Positions 23,249 to 36,665 of a stretch of DNA of 64,000 bases are shown here, piece by piece. This DNA is from Branchiostoma floridae. Lineage: Eukaryota > Chordata > Leptocardii > Amphioxiformes > Branchiostomatidae. Position numbers and translations under genes: made by a program. The first letter of the stretch is position 1. Each line of letters begins with the position of its first letter. Under the pieces are notes generated by a model. The model did no database searches. It saw only the letters and a list, made by a program, of their open reading frames with translations, and was not told the origin of the DNA. The stretch spans positions 11,250,778-11,314,777 of the forward strand of contig NC_049993.1 of the NCBI RefSeq assembly GCF_000003815.2, in the 5' to 3' direction.

Positions 23249-26200
23249 TGATACACCGTTGTGACCCGGACACAGGGGAGTCAGTGCCGGCTACCTCCAC
23301 ACCTCGCTGCCATAGCCCGTCCTTCCACCTGTATGTGCCCGCCGCAAAACTCACAAATGCCGTCACTCCGAACCCGCACACGTATCAAAGGACCTACACA
23401 TTACGCACCTACGCGAACAGTCCACCCCTTATACACGTATGAATCAGTAATTTCCTCATATTGTTCAGGCGTCCTGTGTACCTGTACTGTAGCCTGTCCC
23501 CATACTTGTCCAGGTCTGACATTCAAATGAGGGTGATGGACGTTTCCCATTGACGAGTCGCCGATCAGAGGCGGCCCCGTGACCCCCCGTGTGTCCCCGC
23601 TGTCAGGGGATACGGCAAATATTGGTTACGGGCGGCTGGTGTCGGGGTACACACCGCCCGGCTACTTTACCTGGCCGTAATGGACTAAACCCAATGAAGT
23701 GTCTCTCAGTCTTTTGTCTCTTTCGGTACATTGTATTCATGCCCTGGTACAGAGATAAGTGGTGACGTCCCTATTTAGTGTTTTTTAGATGCTTTGAAAT
23801 TTGATAGAAACAATGCGACGTTTCAAATATAATCATAAAGGAAGAATTTTCACGTTTCCTTTTTGCATTATTGATGAAGAATGTAGAAGACAGTAGATAT
23901 AAAACATTTGATGGGAAAGTTGTCAAACTACTAATGAAGACATGACAAGATTTGTTTCTTCTACTCCATCACACACGAAAGCCTGAGGGAAGTGAAAATT
24001 GGTGCAATTTACTGAATTACGGTGCTTGACACGGGTGTACCATACATTATGAAGTTAGTTCAGTGGAGTGAAAAAAGTACCTTCAAGATCAAATGAAGAA
24101 GGCATTTCGATAGTTAGTACTTCAAGATGGGGGTGTAGGGGCTCTTAGGATGCCAACAACTTAAGATGACTTTTAAACATATTGCCATAGCAACATGGCA
24201 CTTTTTTGACAATGATACCTCCAAATTCCGATCTTCAACCCCGTTACTGCGGTGATTCCGGTCATAGATCCATAGTTTAAACACAGTACCAAACTCAGTC
24301 CGTAACCTTTATTGGAATTCCCACATATCCCGGCTACACGTCCCGCGAGGCAACCTATCATCTAATTGCAAAGCCCGTTTAGCCGACTTGTTGAAAGCGT
24401 TTGGTCGTGTTCGATCGTTAAGGCCCTTGTATTGGCTTTGGGCATATCAAGGACGTTATATATTATAGAAAACGTCCTTGGGCATACAGCAAAATTCCTT
24501 GTTGTTTCAGAGACTCCCAATCCAGGATTGAACGAGGGTCTTCCAGCTACCTACTTCAGTTGACCTAAAGGGACACCCAGTTTGGTCAAGTTTTTATGCA
24601 AATATATGGAGTTCAACTTTGGACAGGTAGTCCCCAAGTGGCAAACTGGTTTCATTGTTTACATGATATTCTACTAGAAACAATGGTCTAATTGCTTGTA
24701 TACAACTACAGATTTTAAAAACGTAATTTGGAAGAAAAATACTTATTTCTAGATTACCATATAAGCAGATTAACGGGTCAAATTGTAGTTTTATCGAGCA
24801 AGAATAGTACACCAGACGATAATACTGCTACTTCAGTTTAATAACATTAATGTGCATCTTCATTTATGTACGATATATGGCAGATAATACATTGACAGCA
24901 CAAAAGACAATAAGACTTTTTATATCATTAAATATCATCAGAGAAGTCAATACACAAATTACAGACTCAATATAGACAAACTGATGCACCCCTTTTGACA
25001 AATGACAACACTAAAATAGACATGCCACATACAATTTCCTACATAACATATTGGATGAATTAAACAGTGAATTTAGTTCAGTTTGACTCTGAGATATAAA
25101 CCATAATAAACTAACAAGTAATATTTCTGCACTTCTCAGCAACATCATATTATGGTTATGGCATTTCCATGGATAAAAGTTCACAGAAATTTTACATATA
25201 CAAGATAAGCAATCACCTATAATCGTGTGCCTACTGATGTTCTGACATCATTTCAAATACCAAAACTTATCATCAGTTGCACAATCTTAAATCCTTCATG
25301 TTTATATTTACCATTGCAATCTTTGTAAAGCAAGATTTTGGTCCACAACATTTTGTAGAAAGTAAAATAATTTCTTTACTAATAATAGTGTTATTTGCTC
25401 CTGCCTAAACATACATCTGGGCCTTATACTAGAAATATTTATGCTAAGTACTTATAATCTTGTTTTTCACACGTACGTCAAGCCTATTACAAATGTTGCT
25501 GCTTAACTTAAAAAAGGTAAGTTAACAAAAACTGGGAAAAACATTCCAAAATCATAACTGATGTCCATTCCATGGACTCCATCTAGATAAAACATAATAA
25601 AAACGTACGGAGCATTTCTACGTGGTGAAGTCTCCCACTATTTTCTGCAGGGAGCCAAAACCAAGCAATAATTTGTGTTTGCCAATCGTAAAAAACACTG
25701 ATAGGCAAAGTATTTCCTTTTGACTTGTTATACTTTCATATCATGATCAAGACCATGTATTATATCTTTCTGAAAAGAAGCACCTCTTTAAACATATAAG
25801 TATAGAATGCAACATGTGACATTACATAGTGATTACCAATGTAACAAAAGAGAAGTAATGCCAGCCATTGTGAGAAGCTATATATTTTCCCTGTCTTTTA
25901 CAACAAAGGGTCAGTCACAGTCACAGCATTCATTGGTCAACTGGATATGTACTGAGAACTATAAGTAAAAATATTACTGTATATACATGTATTGCCAAAA
26001 CAAGTTAAAACACTGATAGTTTTTTTTTTAAACAGATATGCCCTTACCATCAAATACAAGCATGAAACAGAATGACTTAGAAGAACCAAGGCATCACTTG
26101 TTGTTACATGTAGTTGTATACTATAGCACAACTTCAAGAAGTGTTTTACCAAAACAAGTTTAGATATATGATTTAGTGATTGGTGCCAGTTACATTACAT

Positions 26201-26463
26201 TGATCATAGCAGTTATGTTTGACTATCAAGATACAAAGTTTTAGTAAAATATGCAACGGGACATAGGTCTACAAGTATAACATTTTCTACATTTAATTAC
26301 AGCTATGATTTTGTATGTGTAACATACTATCATGTTTGTATTGTGTACAGTACATTGGTCAACATACGGATTCACAAGTCTATACCACTATTAACTTATT
26401 TTATTGACTTATAAAGGTCAATGATTTTTCCATAAAGTTCTGCAACCAATCAGTGATACTATC
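23249..26463. other. Intergenic region between two minus-strand genes
   Basis: The left part is the presumed promoter and 5' UTR of the disordered-protein gene. A locally G+C-rich stretch at about 23540-23680 is a candidate promoter. The A+T-rich right part (about 24850-26463) is likely 3' UTR and downstream DNA of the zinc-finger gene. A fold-back with 10-bp arms (CAAGGACGTT / AACGTCCTTG) lies at 24448-24480. I see no supported exon or RNA gene. Confidence 0.45.
26400..26405 (-). terminator. Candidate polyadenylation signal of the zinc-finger gene
   Basis: AATAAA reads on the minus strand about 60 nt after the stop codon. A longer 3' UTR using downstream signals is also possible. The motif alone cannot decide. 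Confidence 0.3.
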
Positions 26464-29400
26464 TCATTGTTGTTGAAGCTGTTGCTGCATGTAATACCTC
26501 TCCTCATTGGTTGGATTGAGCATGAGTTGGGGCACGATGGAGGGGATGTACAGCCCCCCACCCTGGTGGCTCGTGGGTACACCCCCCATCCCCACATCGT
26601 ACCCCTGGTGGTGCTGCAGGTGGTGGGGCTGGGGAGGGGCGTGTGTGGGGAGGGGGCTGGGCGAGGGGTGGGTCATGTCTGCCCGAGGGTGTGGGGAGAT
26701 GGGGGGTGCCTGGCTGATGGAGCTGACGGGGATGGTGAGGCTGCCGTAGGAGCGTGCCATGGCCCCGGGGGTGTTGAAGGTCTGGACAGGGGGGTAGGAC
26801 CCCGGCTGCTGCTGCTGCTGCTGGGGTGGGGGTGGGGGAGGCTGCTGGGGCATCTGGAAGAAATATATTACAATTTACAAAAACTACTAAAACTATAGTA
26901 TAAAATACTACTGCTGTAGATGTTGAAATGCTTGCAATGGTTTTGTTTTCACAGACCTCGGAGTAAACTCTCCACCACAAATTCATGACACTTCTCAATC
27001 CACTGTACACAGCAAAAATAAATGAATTTACAGTACTTCTAGGAATAAACAATGTACACCACTTAAAACTACAGTTATGGAATACAACTACTGAAACAAG
27101 GAATAAAACAGTAGTCAAGACACATGCAGTTTTTATAGGCTAGAAATAGAGAAGAACCTGATGTAGAAAACAAGTACAACAAAATGGATTGAAATCAAAA
27201 TCTGATGAGAAGAGGAATCCAAAGATTGCTTGAGATACCAAGAAATTTCAACAAATCATATTCACTTCTAGTGCTACATACAAAGTAAAAACTGTAACTA
27301 CTGGCTCCGAGATAAAAAAGACACCTACCTGAGGAGGTGGTGGTGTCTGAGTAAGGACAGTTGGTATAGGAGCCTTGTTGTATGAGATAGTCTCCTTAGG
27401 TTTCCTGGGTGCACGAGGTGCCTTGGGCACGGCAGCACCGCTGCTCTCCTTGGCGTGCTGTTTCTTATGGTCCTTCAGCTTGTCTGAGCGAGTGTACCCC
27501 TTCCCACAAATATCACAAACATGAGGAAACTCTCCTGTGTGGGTGTACCTGGAGAAACGGGAAGAAGAAGGCTTAAAATTTTTCGTGGTAGATCAAAGAC
27601 CATATTAGAAGCCATTAAATGTCATCTTTGCACAAAGCACCAATGTTTTATGTCCTGCAGTAGTGGTTGTTGGTGGTTCCTGGGCAATGGTCACAGAATT
27701 CCTTTCAGTAGGCTCCACAACTACATTGCAGTAGGCTAACCTCATTTCCAAACCGGGTCCCAGCCGGGCTGTTTGTTGAAACGAAAAATAGAAATGTATA
27801 TTACCCATGACTATTCTTTTTACATCTAGTGTAGTTTGGTGTATTTCATATCATACTTTTGTTACTGAAAGCTGCCCGGCTGGGCCCCGGTTTGGTATTG
27901 TGACGTAGGCTTTACTTGGGTTCTAACATTTCACTGTATCTTTACAGTTGAACATCACTCACGCTGACACTGAATGACAGCTACAAATTTGAACTAGAAC
28001 AGAAATTGACCACATGAAGATGTAATCATGTATTTAGAACGAACACTGGCTTTAAGTCCAGTGTGTGGAAATGTTTCACCTGTGGCGTTTGAGCTGGTTG
28101 GATGCCCTGAACCTGCGTTTACAGAAGTCACACTGGTGGGGACGCTCGTCTGTGTGGATCTTCTTGTGTTCTCTCAGTTGGGAGGAGTAGCAGAAGGCTG
28201 AGCCGCACACGTCACACACAAATGGCTTTTCTCCTGTATGGGAAATATACACAATGTATATTTATACATAATGTACACTGTGATACAATTCTTTATAATT
28301 GTTTGTAGACTTGAATCTGGAACCTTTTAATAAATCGAACGCAATTTATAGAAAGTGCACTGGATATTTTCAATGAAGAAACTAATGCTAGGACTGTGAG
28401 GGAAAAAGCAGAAAATTAAGAACACAACAACTACAAAACACAGAACAAGTGACCAACTCCACATTGGACAATTTGGCAACTATGACCACTTTTTGGTTGT
28501 TTCTTTACTAGACAATTTGCCACTGTCAGCCCCTACCCCCATTGACACAAGCATGCATCCTGTCTACAGTGGCCATCTGAGTGGTGTTCTTATGCAGTTT
28601 CACTGTAACAGTTTTGCCTTGCTGGTACACTTTCAATACGACAAGCAAGTTAAACATAAACATTGCAATACTGAAATCTTCCATCCAACCACCATTTTTC
28701 TTACAAGTCTAGAGCATCCATCTTGATGAAAGTAAACCAATCCTGACCGGTGTGAATGCGTCTGTGCCTGGTCATCTCCCCGTGGTACACAAAGCCCTTC
28801 CCACAGTCGGGACAGACGAACGGCTTCATGCCGGAGTGCAGCTTGACATGGCGGATCAGCGCAGACTGGTTATGGTACCGCTTACCGCACTCCTTACACT
28901 CGTACGGCATCTCACCTGGGGGGGAAAGAAAATTCATACACAATCCATTTTTTTAATAATGCTGCCATAAAACATTTTGAAAATTGCTGTGACTTATTGA
29001 TACAAGATGATTGGTGGAAAAAAGTCCTTCGGGTTTTTAAATTCCAAAGAAAATCCAAACCAAACCAAAAAAATGCTGCAATAAAAGATTAACTAGAATA
29101 TGTATTTCATAAAATGGGAACAAAACTTAAGTTTACATTTCACTGAGTCTGAGCAGCAACATAGACAATTTTTAATACAATAGTAAAGCACACTACATCA
29201 GTATATTACTAGTATAAAACTTAGGGTGTGAAAAAAATTGTGATTGCACAAAAAAGTTGGCAAAAAATGCCCCTCTCCTCAAATCTCATAAATCTAAGAA
29301 AGAATACATTGCTGCCAGTTACCTGTATGCAGGAGTTTGTGTGTCTTGAGAGAGTTGGGATAGGTGAAGGCTGCACCACACACATCACACAGGAAGGGTT

Positions 29401-32400
29401 TCTCCCCACTGTGCCTCAGCTTATGCACCTTCAGACTGTTGGACTCTGCAAACTTAGCATCACACTGGTCACAGGCATAGGGCTTCTCTCCTGTTCAATG
29501 TGAGAAAACAATTGTTTAAAAACATACAAATAACAGACTTTATCAAGTTCCTATGTTATTTTTGGGACCACCAACTCTCTTCATACTACTAGTAGTATTT
29601 TCTTTACAAAATAAATACTTCTAGTTTAAATTTGTGGATGCTAACAATTTACAACAGTTTTCAGCATAAAGTTTTAACTTACGTATCTACATTACTAAAC
29701 AAGAAAAATTAATATTTGCAATCTTATAGTTGCTGTTTATGTCTAATATGTGAGATGACACATCTCAAAACTACTTCACAGCTTTTACAAACTTCAAAAT
29801 ACAGCTATGTAGCTATTTAGAGAACATTTAAGGTGAATAGAAAAGTGTGAAGAACAATGTCGGCCCGCCTCAGTAAACATTGACTGATATGCAACAAGGA
29901 TGATGAAGATGATAATATGAGACCTAAAAACCGACTATTTTCCCTGACAAACCAGTGTTACCTGTGTGATGGCGTGTGTGGTTATTAAGACCAGCCTTGG
30001 TCAGGTACATCTTGCCACAGATCTCACACTGGTAATCGTGCTTGCGATCAGGGACGTGGATCTCCTTGTGTTTGTTGAGACGCCCCACGGTTGGGAATGT
30101 CATGTCACACTCGCTACAGCCAAAGGGTCTGGGGACAAGATGTTATAATGATTATAACTTAACATTACAATGTACTATGTAACATCACATGTGTGTAAAA
30201 ACAAATGCAATATTTGTACACTCTTGCGACATCACTGAACACACATCTACAGATAACATCTGTAAGTGCAAAAAAGTTTACGTTATCAAAGTGTTCTTGT
30301 AGTAGTACTAGTAGTATCCAGTATTTGATTATACTGCTGCTGGCTAGTCTTCACACGGTGCTTGAAGTCCAGGAAAATAAATGAACAAAAGTAAAAGATA
30401 TATATATCTGGAGGGCATAACATTTATAGGCATACAAAGCTTTTATAATTTGAAGAACAATTTTTCTGTACCTCAAAAGACTATACAGCAGAGGTAGAAC
30501 TCAGATGTTGCTAAAAACAATAATTAGAGGCTACATGTAGTAACAGATTACAGTTTGTACATGTTGCCTCAGAAGGGATACTGTTTTTAACCCGGACCTG
30601 TAGTTTTTGTGGTCTGTCTGCATGTGTACCCTCATCATGGCAGGACGAGGGAAGGTCTTGTCACACAGCTCACACGTGGACAGTCTGTGGGCCTGCTCCT
30701 TGTGCATCTTACGGATGTGGCGTGACAGGGCGTGCAGCTTCACAAAACTGGCTCCACAGTTGTCACACTTGTAGGGACAGTTCTTTCTGTCAGCATGGAC
30801 CTGTAGATGCAGGAAGACAGGTTAGAACTGGGGCTAAAATTCCAGTGTAATAAAAACCTGGTGCAATAGCCTGGAATACAGCCTTGTCAAGCTTAGGTCT
30901 GCCTAAACTATCCTTCCACTGTAGCTGATACTATAGTGGAAGGAGGTAAAAAGATCATCATGGCTGTACTCTAGGCTAGTAAATATCTTAACTGCACTTG
31001 AAAAAGTGTTTTAACTTTGGGTGTTGACTTCAGTACTAAAATGTTTCCAGTTACATGGAGTTTGGGGCATATTCAAAGGAAAAAAAATATCAATATTTTG
31101 TTTCCTACTTCAGCTGTTAATCATTTTTGCAAGAATTTAATTTTGTAGTTGAAGGAGATTTCTACAGTGTTTTAAGTTCTGGTTGAAACAAATCTGTAGT
31201 ACAAATACATGTACATGTAAGTTGGAAACACATATTTGCAATGTCTTTATAAAGAGGTCACTGCAAAAACTGGGAAAAACAAAACCACTATGAAGATTTC
31301 AAGATGTACAGTATACAGTACATGTACATGCACACATGCAGAGTGAAGATACTTAAGTTTCCACACCTTGTGGTGGTCAGAAAGGTGGCCACGCTGCTTG
31401 AACTTTGCCCCGCACACATCACACTCGTAGGGCCGCTCGAAGGTGTGGTGTGTGCGAATGTGCTGCTTCATGTTGCAGGTGCTGGAGCACACCTTGTCAC
31501 AGTAGTTACACCTGTACACCCTCACAGCTACACCACCTTCCACCTGACAGTGGTTGAAAAAAAAAATTTTACATTTGCAGACGATACTTTTAAAAGCCTC
31601 TATAATTGCTGATCTATTCTGCAATAAATACAAACTTGACGAATTATCTAGCTAAAAGCATACGAAAAGTATAAGGTTAATATACCCAGTATTGTTTGTA
31701 AACTTGTAGTTTGGAATAGTTGTCTGGCTTCTACCACATGAATCTAAGTGTGCTGATACAACTCCAAGTTTCTGACAAATGATCAAACTTTCAAAAGGGT
31801 TGCAATGTTCCTTTTCTTTTATTACAGCCTCACATAGTCTGCCTATGCAAAAAGTAGATCAGCAACATTGTTAAGCTAGATGTGGATCCAAATAAAGTCA
31901 AGTCAAGTACGTTTTAAACCTAACCTTCATAGTACTCGTGGTCCATTGAACTTCCATGCCATCTTTAGGCTTTGGTCCTCTTTTCTTTCTCAAAACTACT
32001 CCAGTCCGTGCAGGGGGCTTGCTTCCTTTCCTTCCACCTGTAAGGAGCAAAAAGAAACTGAGTTTTAAGTTTCGTATACAAATTTGGTATCTTTTGATTG
32101 ATGAACACAAAAACACATTACATGTACTTTACAAAGAGGGATAGATCACAACTGGGAATATTTCCTCTGTAAAATAGTTTTACTGTGTAGCCCTATAAGA
32201 AGGGATGTCCATAAGATGTCAAACTTGCCTGGAGGTTTCCAGTCCTTATCCTTAACATCTTCCTCTCCTTCTTCCTCCTCCAATGTTTCTTCTTCCAACT
32301 CCTCCTCCTCATCTTCATCTTCATCATCATCTACATCCTCCTCATCCTCTTGTTCTTCTTCCTGTTCTTCCTCCTGGCTTTCCTCCCTCTTCTTCATTGC

Positions 32401-34490
32401 CTCTTCTTTTTGCACTGCCTCGGCGATGTTGCCCCTCTTCTTGACTTTGATGGCCTCCTTCAGCTCAGCTTTTGTCTTGCTGCGGAGAGAACCTTTCTTG
32501 GTGGTTGTGTAGGTGGGATGAACACTGTTCAGGTGCCTCTTCAACGTAGCCTCATTAACAAACCCAGCTTCACAAACCTACAAAGGCATGTGAAGAAGTT
32601 CCTTTTAATTAAAACCTTCACTCTACCTGACTTATACTCAGAAATTGAGTTGAGAAATTGAATTGAGAAATAGCAAAAAAAAAGAAACTTGTAAAACACT
32701 GTTGTTGTCCTCTTTAAATAATCAAACGGATGTACTTTTGGGTGCTAGGCATTACATTATTGTAATACACTTTACTGACTACAACTTTCATGTAACTGTA
32801 AAGAGGTGAAGCAACAAGGTTCATCAACTATATGTTTAATTCATATTGGGGAGAAGTCTCAAACTATTACTTAAACTCGACACCACAAACTACTGACAAC
32901 AACTGTTACCTGAAACACTGTGTGCAAAAGACAGTACAGACTTACCCTGGACCCTGTTTCATGTTAGCTTAGAGCTGCCATCAGAATATGTTTTTAGATC
33001 AGAGAACAACAACAACAACAAAAGACTCCTGTGGCCTAACTAAATAAGCAACACTACCCAAACCTACCGGACACTTGATAGACCTGTCCTCCTTCTGGTT
33101 GTGCAGTTTCATGTGGCCTGACAGGTGTCCCTGCTGGATGAAGCGAGCCTTACACACCGGGCACTCGTACGGCCTCTCCTTGGAGTGTGTGCGGAAGTGC
33201 TGTCGCAGCTCCCCCATCCCCTTGAAAGGCTTGTCACAGGTCGGGCAGTACAGGATCTTGAGCGTGCGCGTGGAGTCAAGATGGACTATCGACGTTCGGA
33301 TACTGCCAAGCTCGCTGTCCTTTTCTTCTGTCTTCTCAGGTGTTTGGGGTGTTTTCTGCAACGATGAGTCATTGTCATCGTCCGAAACATCCTCAAATCC
33401 CACATCGACAGGGTCATATGTCCGTTGAGAGGAAGCACTCGTCTCGCCCAAGTTGTTGGCTGCTGCACCATCCAGGTAACCTTTGTCTGACCTCTGACCC
33501 TCCTGTGACCCGAGGCTGAGAAGCTGTGCCGCCATGGAGGCTGTTGACTCGTGAAGGTCAAGGTTACTTGCATTGTGACCTTGAACCTGAGGCTTGAACT
33601 GCTGGGAACACAGATTCAGCACTGCCTTCATGTGTAGGACCTAAACACAACAGAAAATATTTGAATGACTTTGACTTTATTTGGACCCTTAATTTGACAA
33701 TGTTACGTATGTCTACCAAAAGAATCTCTATGGAAAAACTAGGTGATAGTGAGGTTGCCAGCATCATTAACTACAATGATCTAGTAACCATATTTACACT
33801 CACCTGAGCAGTCTCATAGATGGCATCTATCCTGTTGGAGTCCAGGTCCAGTTTGGCCGTGTACATGTAGTCCAGCACATCATGGAACCCTGCTGCACTC
33901 ACCTCAGTCAGTTCTACCTCCAGTACCTGGATAAAGGAAATCACTCAGGGTCAGTCCTTAACACAATGGTATGGAATTACTGTTGATAACCATATAGCCA
34001 GGACTTTGTTGAGGGTGTTCTTTTGTAGATTATTGGGACTAGTGAGTGCCGAAGGTAAGAGATGAGCATGGCAGTCGCAACGTTTCTAGAGGAGCCGGGG
34101 CACCCCCCACGTCAAATCTTCAATTTTCACATTTTCCATATCAAATTTCAGGTGAGCTGACCAAAAATATATGAATGAATATATCACACCTGCTGCAAAA
34201 GGGTTTGATCAAAATATCAGGAGAAAAAAACATCAAAGTACACTGACTCTTTCAGACAGCCTCAGGGAAGTGAAATATAATAGCGCTCAAACCTTCTGTG
34301 GTTGGTCGAACCCTGCTGCAAAGTACGCGCTGCAGGCTGCCAGGACGCCCTTGTGCGCGGGGAAGCGCTGTCCCTCCACGATAACGGTGACATCACACAG
34401 GTGCCCCTGCTGACGCTGCGTGTTCAGACTGGACACGATGGACTGGAAGTGATCCACCACGTCGATATCTAACTCCTCCAGCGTCGCCAT
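26464..34490 (-). CDS. BTB/POZ protein with 16 C2H2 zinc fingers (ZBTB family); complete, 13 coding exons, 1000 aa
   Basis: Exons in order: 34293-34490, 33804-33926, 33068-33640, 32229-32577, 31925-32037, 31367-31543, 30598-30800, 29962-30128, 29323-29490, 28748-28915, 28080-28233, 27329-27548, 26464-26853. They total 3003 nt in one frame. Residues 10-115 are a BTB dimerisation domain ([20 protein letters not shown]). Two fingers begin near 240 and a third spans the exon 3/4 junction near 296. An acidic Glu/Asp tract follows near 340-400, then a basic KKRGPKPK patch resembling an AT-hook without its RGRP core. Thirteen more fingers run from about 463 to 820, several joined by TGEKP linkers. 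The tail is rich in Pro, Gln and His, with a Q6 tract. This is a nuclear DNA-binding regulator. I could not assign it to one vertebrate ZBTB. One intron uses a GC donor (32228-32227). Confidence 0.93.
26808..26822. repeat. Short CAG/CTG run encoding the Q6 tract
   Basis: The plus strand reads CTG repeats, encoding consecutive glutamines after six prolines in the last exon of the zinc-finger gene. It is short but could vary in length between alleles. Confidence 0.7.
27731..27910. mobile_element. MITE with CCGGG-type inverted ends, copy in zinc-finger gene intron
   Basis: The left end GTAGGCTAACCTCATTTCCA continues AAACCGGGTCCCAGCCGGGCT. The right end is its inverse (AGCTGCCCGGCTGGGCCCCGG, TTTGGTATTGTGACGTAGGC read on the plus strand). 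The core TAGAAATGTATA…TGTAGTTTGGTG recurs in the copies at 51600-52910. There is no coding capacity. Confidence 0.75.
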
Positions 34491-35478
34491 CTCACTGTGT
34501 TATAATATAAAAGAACAAGAATTAATTTCAGGAAAGAACAAGAATATGACATTATATAACGTTATAAATCTTACATAGAATATATATAAAAGGACTAGAA
34601 TATAAAATCAATTTTTCACACTGACGAGTTAATTGTAACTTCTTCTGGACAATTCTAGTTTTGAATCTAGAAAGCTTTCAATGAGAAAAAATTGTGTTGA
34701 AAATTTTATGATGAAATTGAAGTTAATGTAAAGAAGTAGATGTGACTTTTAGAAAACAAAATTACCATAACATAACATCATTTCAATAAAATCACCTTGA
34801 CTCCATACAACTATTTTTTTTTCATATTGCTCATGGGAGGTATTTTCCATTGTTAAGGAATTGTCTATATGCTCAGTACTGATGTTTAGAAATGCAATGT
34901 TAATTAAGCTTTAAACATATTAAATGGCACACGGTGCATGGGTCAGTTGATATTTGATACATTTAATGTCTGCAAACTTCCTGGTAGGAATATCATGTTA
35001 TGTTTAAACACATTCTGAAGACATTCAAGTTATGATTTTGCAAGTGTTTATTTTGAAAATCATTTATTTTCATCATCTATTAAGGTTAAGTGTCCTGTTT
35101 AATACTTTCATAACGTTATCAGTTTATATCATGAGTATGGCACAAACTCCATGATGAGTCATAGATTGATTTGAACTCTACTAGCTTTGTGCCTCGTTTC
35201 AAAAGTGATAGCTATGCTATTATCACCATGAAAGGTCTACTTTCAACTCTCCTATGACTTGAAATCCTAAAGGTGGGCACCGCCCATAAAAAGATATCCA
35301 AAATGGCCGCCCGAGCGAAATGCAAACCCTACACACAAATGACATGATGACGTTACCCGTCGAAGGAAATGTTTGGGTGACGATCCCCACTTTCTTAGAG
35401 AAACACGCTTTTACTTTACTTGGACCTAACAATGTGACCCAACAGAATTTTGCACAGTAACGTCAGCTATATACTCAC

Positions 35479-35620
35479 GCATCCTGTTCTGGTGGTTTTC
35501 GGAGTATGAGCTTGATTTTCTGCACTTTTTGGCGTCGATAGCGGCTGTTTTGGATGATCAATGGCCGTCCATTGAGGTCCCAGAATGCACAGGGAAAGTG
35601 GAAGAGTCCATTCGTAGTTA
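35479..35620 (-). promoter_or_regulatory. Probable 5' UTR exon and promoter region of the zinc-finger gene
   Basis: On the minus strand, sequence near 35620-35479 ends at a strong donor (GGATGC/GTGAGT). The coding exon begins just after an acceptor (AACACAG/TGAGATGG at 34494). Joining the two creates an upstream ATG CTG… frame of nine codons that overlaps the true start and ends in TAG. A second short frame (ATG GAC GGC CAT TGA) lies earlier in the exon. The exon's 5' edge is unknown, and I saw no TATA box. Confidence 0.45.
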
Positions 35621-36492
35621 TGCCGAGGGGACCTTGTCTAAATCATCGCAACAGGTTTCCCCAACATAAAATGATGATTTAACAGTTAATGAATAATTAT
35701 TATCAGTGCTTGTGTGTTTAAATCATTATATCTCATTTGGTTTGAAATTGCCGTCGTTCGGTTTTAGTGTTTCATCCCTTTCCCCCCTACGTTTATCCAA
35801 TACATTCGTCATACTATAAAATCGCTAGGTGGTATTAAACGTCATAACGTTACCAAAGTCTCACTTCTTTCAATTTCTCAAGCTTTAAAACATGAGTTTA
35901 TTGGTGTGACGCGTAGATGATAATTCTAAGTTCATGCTTTTAATTGAATAAATAGAGGCAACAGCTTTAAGCAACGCCGCCTGGCGGCGTCTTGATGCCA
36001 CACAGGATAACATAATATTTACTATACAGGTAACATGAGCAAACATATCGAACTTCCCACCCTTAAAGTTTACTTCACCTGTACACTCTCACACGTATTT
36101 ACCTGGTCAGATGGTTTACGTGCAGTCTAGAAAGTTGGGGTGATTCAATTATCATAATTAGCTGTTATTGCCCTTCTTTATACATATCCTGATTGAAGAA
36201 AATCATTAAGGCTTCAAGTGTAGTGAATCAGTTCTTGGAGACAAATCTTCAGGCGCAATTAAAATAAACGTTACATGCAGGCAGAGACGCATAAATCCGC
36301 ATAACAAACGTGTCGTTGCATGGACTTTAATAAAGAGCAACCGTGATACAAGTTAGCTTGTTTCCAATGTTTCCAAGAAGTTTCCGAAGCAGAGACTCAA
36401 AGTTATCGTATATTTTGTTTCTCTTAGTGTTAATATGTAGGCAACTTAGTTATTCGGGGTAGAGAATCTATAATACGTAACAGTTTTGATGA

Positions 36493-36598
36493 GCCCGGGT
36501 GCCAGTCTTTTAGCTTTACCGCCCGATCTCGCGATCGAGCTCTGGATGCCTGCAGAATCGACCGTGAGAGCAGATTTTAGTTAGGCTGGCACCCAGGC
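36493..36598. repeat. Small fold-back element (13-bp arms, one mismatch)
   Basis: The arms are GCCCGGGTGCCAG and CTGGCACCCAGGC, with an internal ATCTCGCGATCGAGCTC segment that is itself near-palindromic. It lies just downstream of the colipase-like gene's stop and may sit in its 3' UTR. Confidence 0.6.
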
Positions 36599-36665
36599 TA
36601 GGTGTTTTGGATCCCCTCTACGTGTAAATCTCCCATCTGCTTGGAGGGAAAACTTCCCCGTCAAA

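Larger units (their letters stand above)
34491..36665. other. Intron 1 / 5' region of the zinc-finger gene and spacer to the next gene
   Basis: Besides the probable UTR exon, the stretch contains CCAAAATGGCCGCCC near 35300, which resembles a YY1 site. A fold-back lies at 36493-36598 with arms GCCCGGGTGCCAG and CTGGCACCCAGGC. I see no further exon. Confidence 0.45.

Noticed and set aside
26467-26898. Plus-strand 143-codon frame opposite the zinc-finger C-terminus
   Set aside because: It is antisense of the Pro/Gln-rich last exon, with composition explained by that exon and no splice support.
32216-32512. Plus-strand poly-Ser frame
   Set aside because: It is the antisense of the Glu/Asp-rich exon of the zinc-finger gene, which splices in frame with its neighbours.
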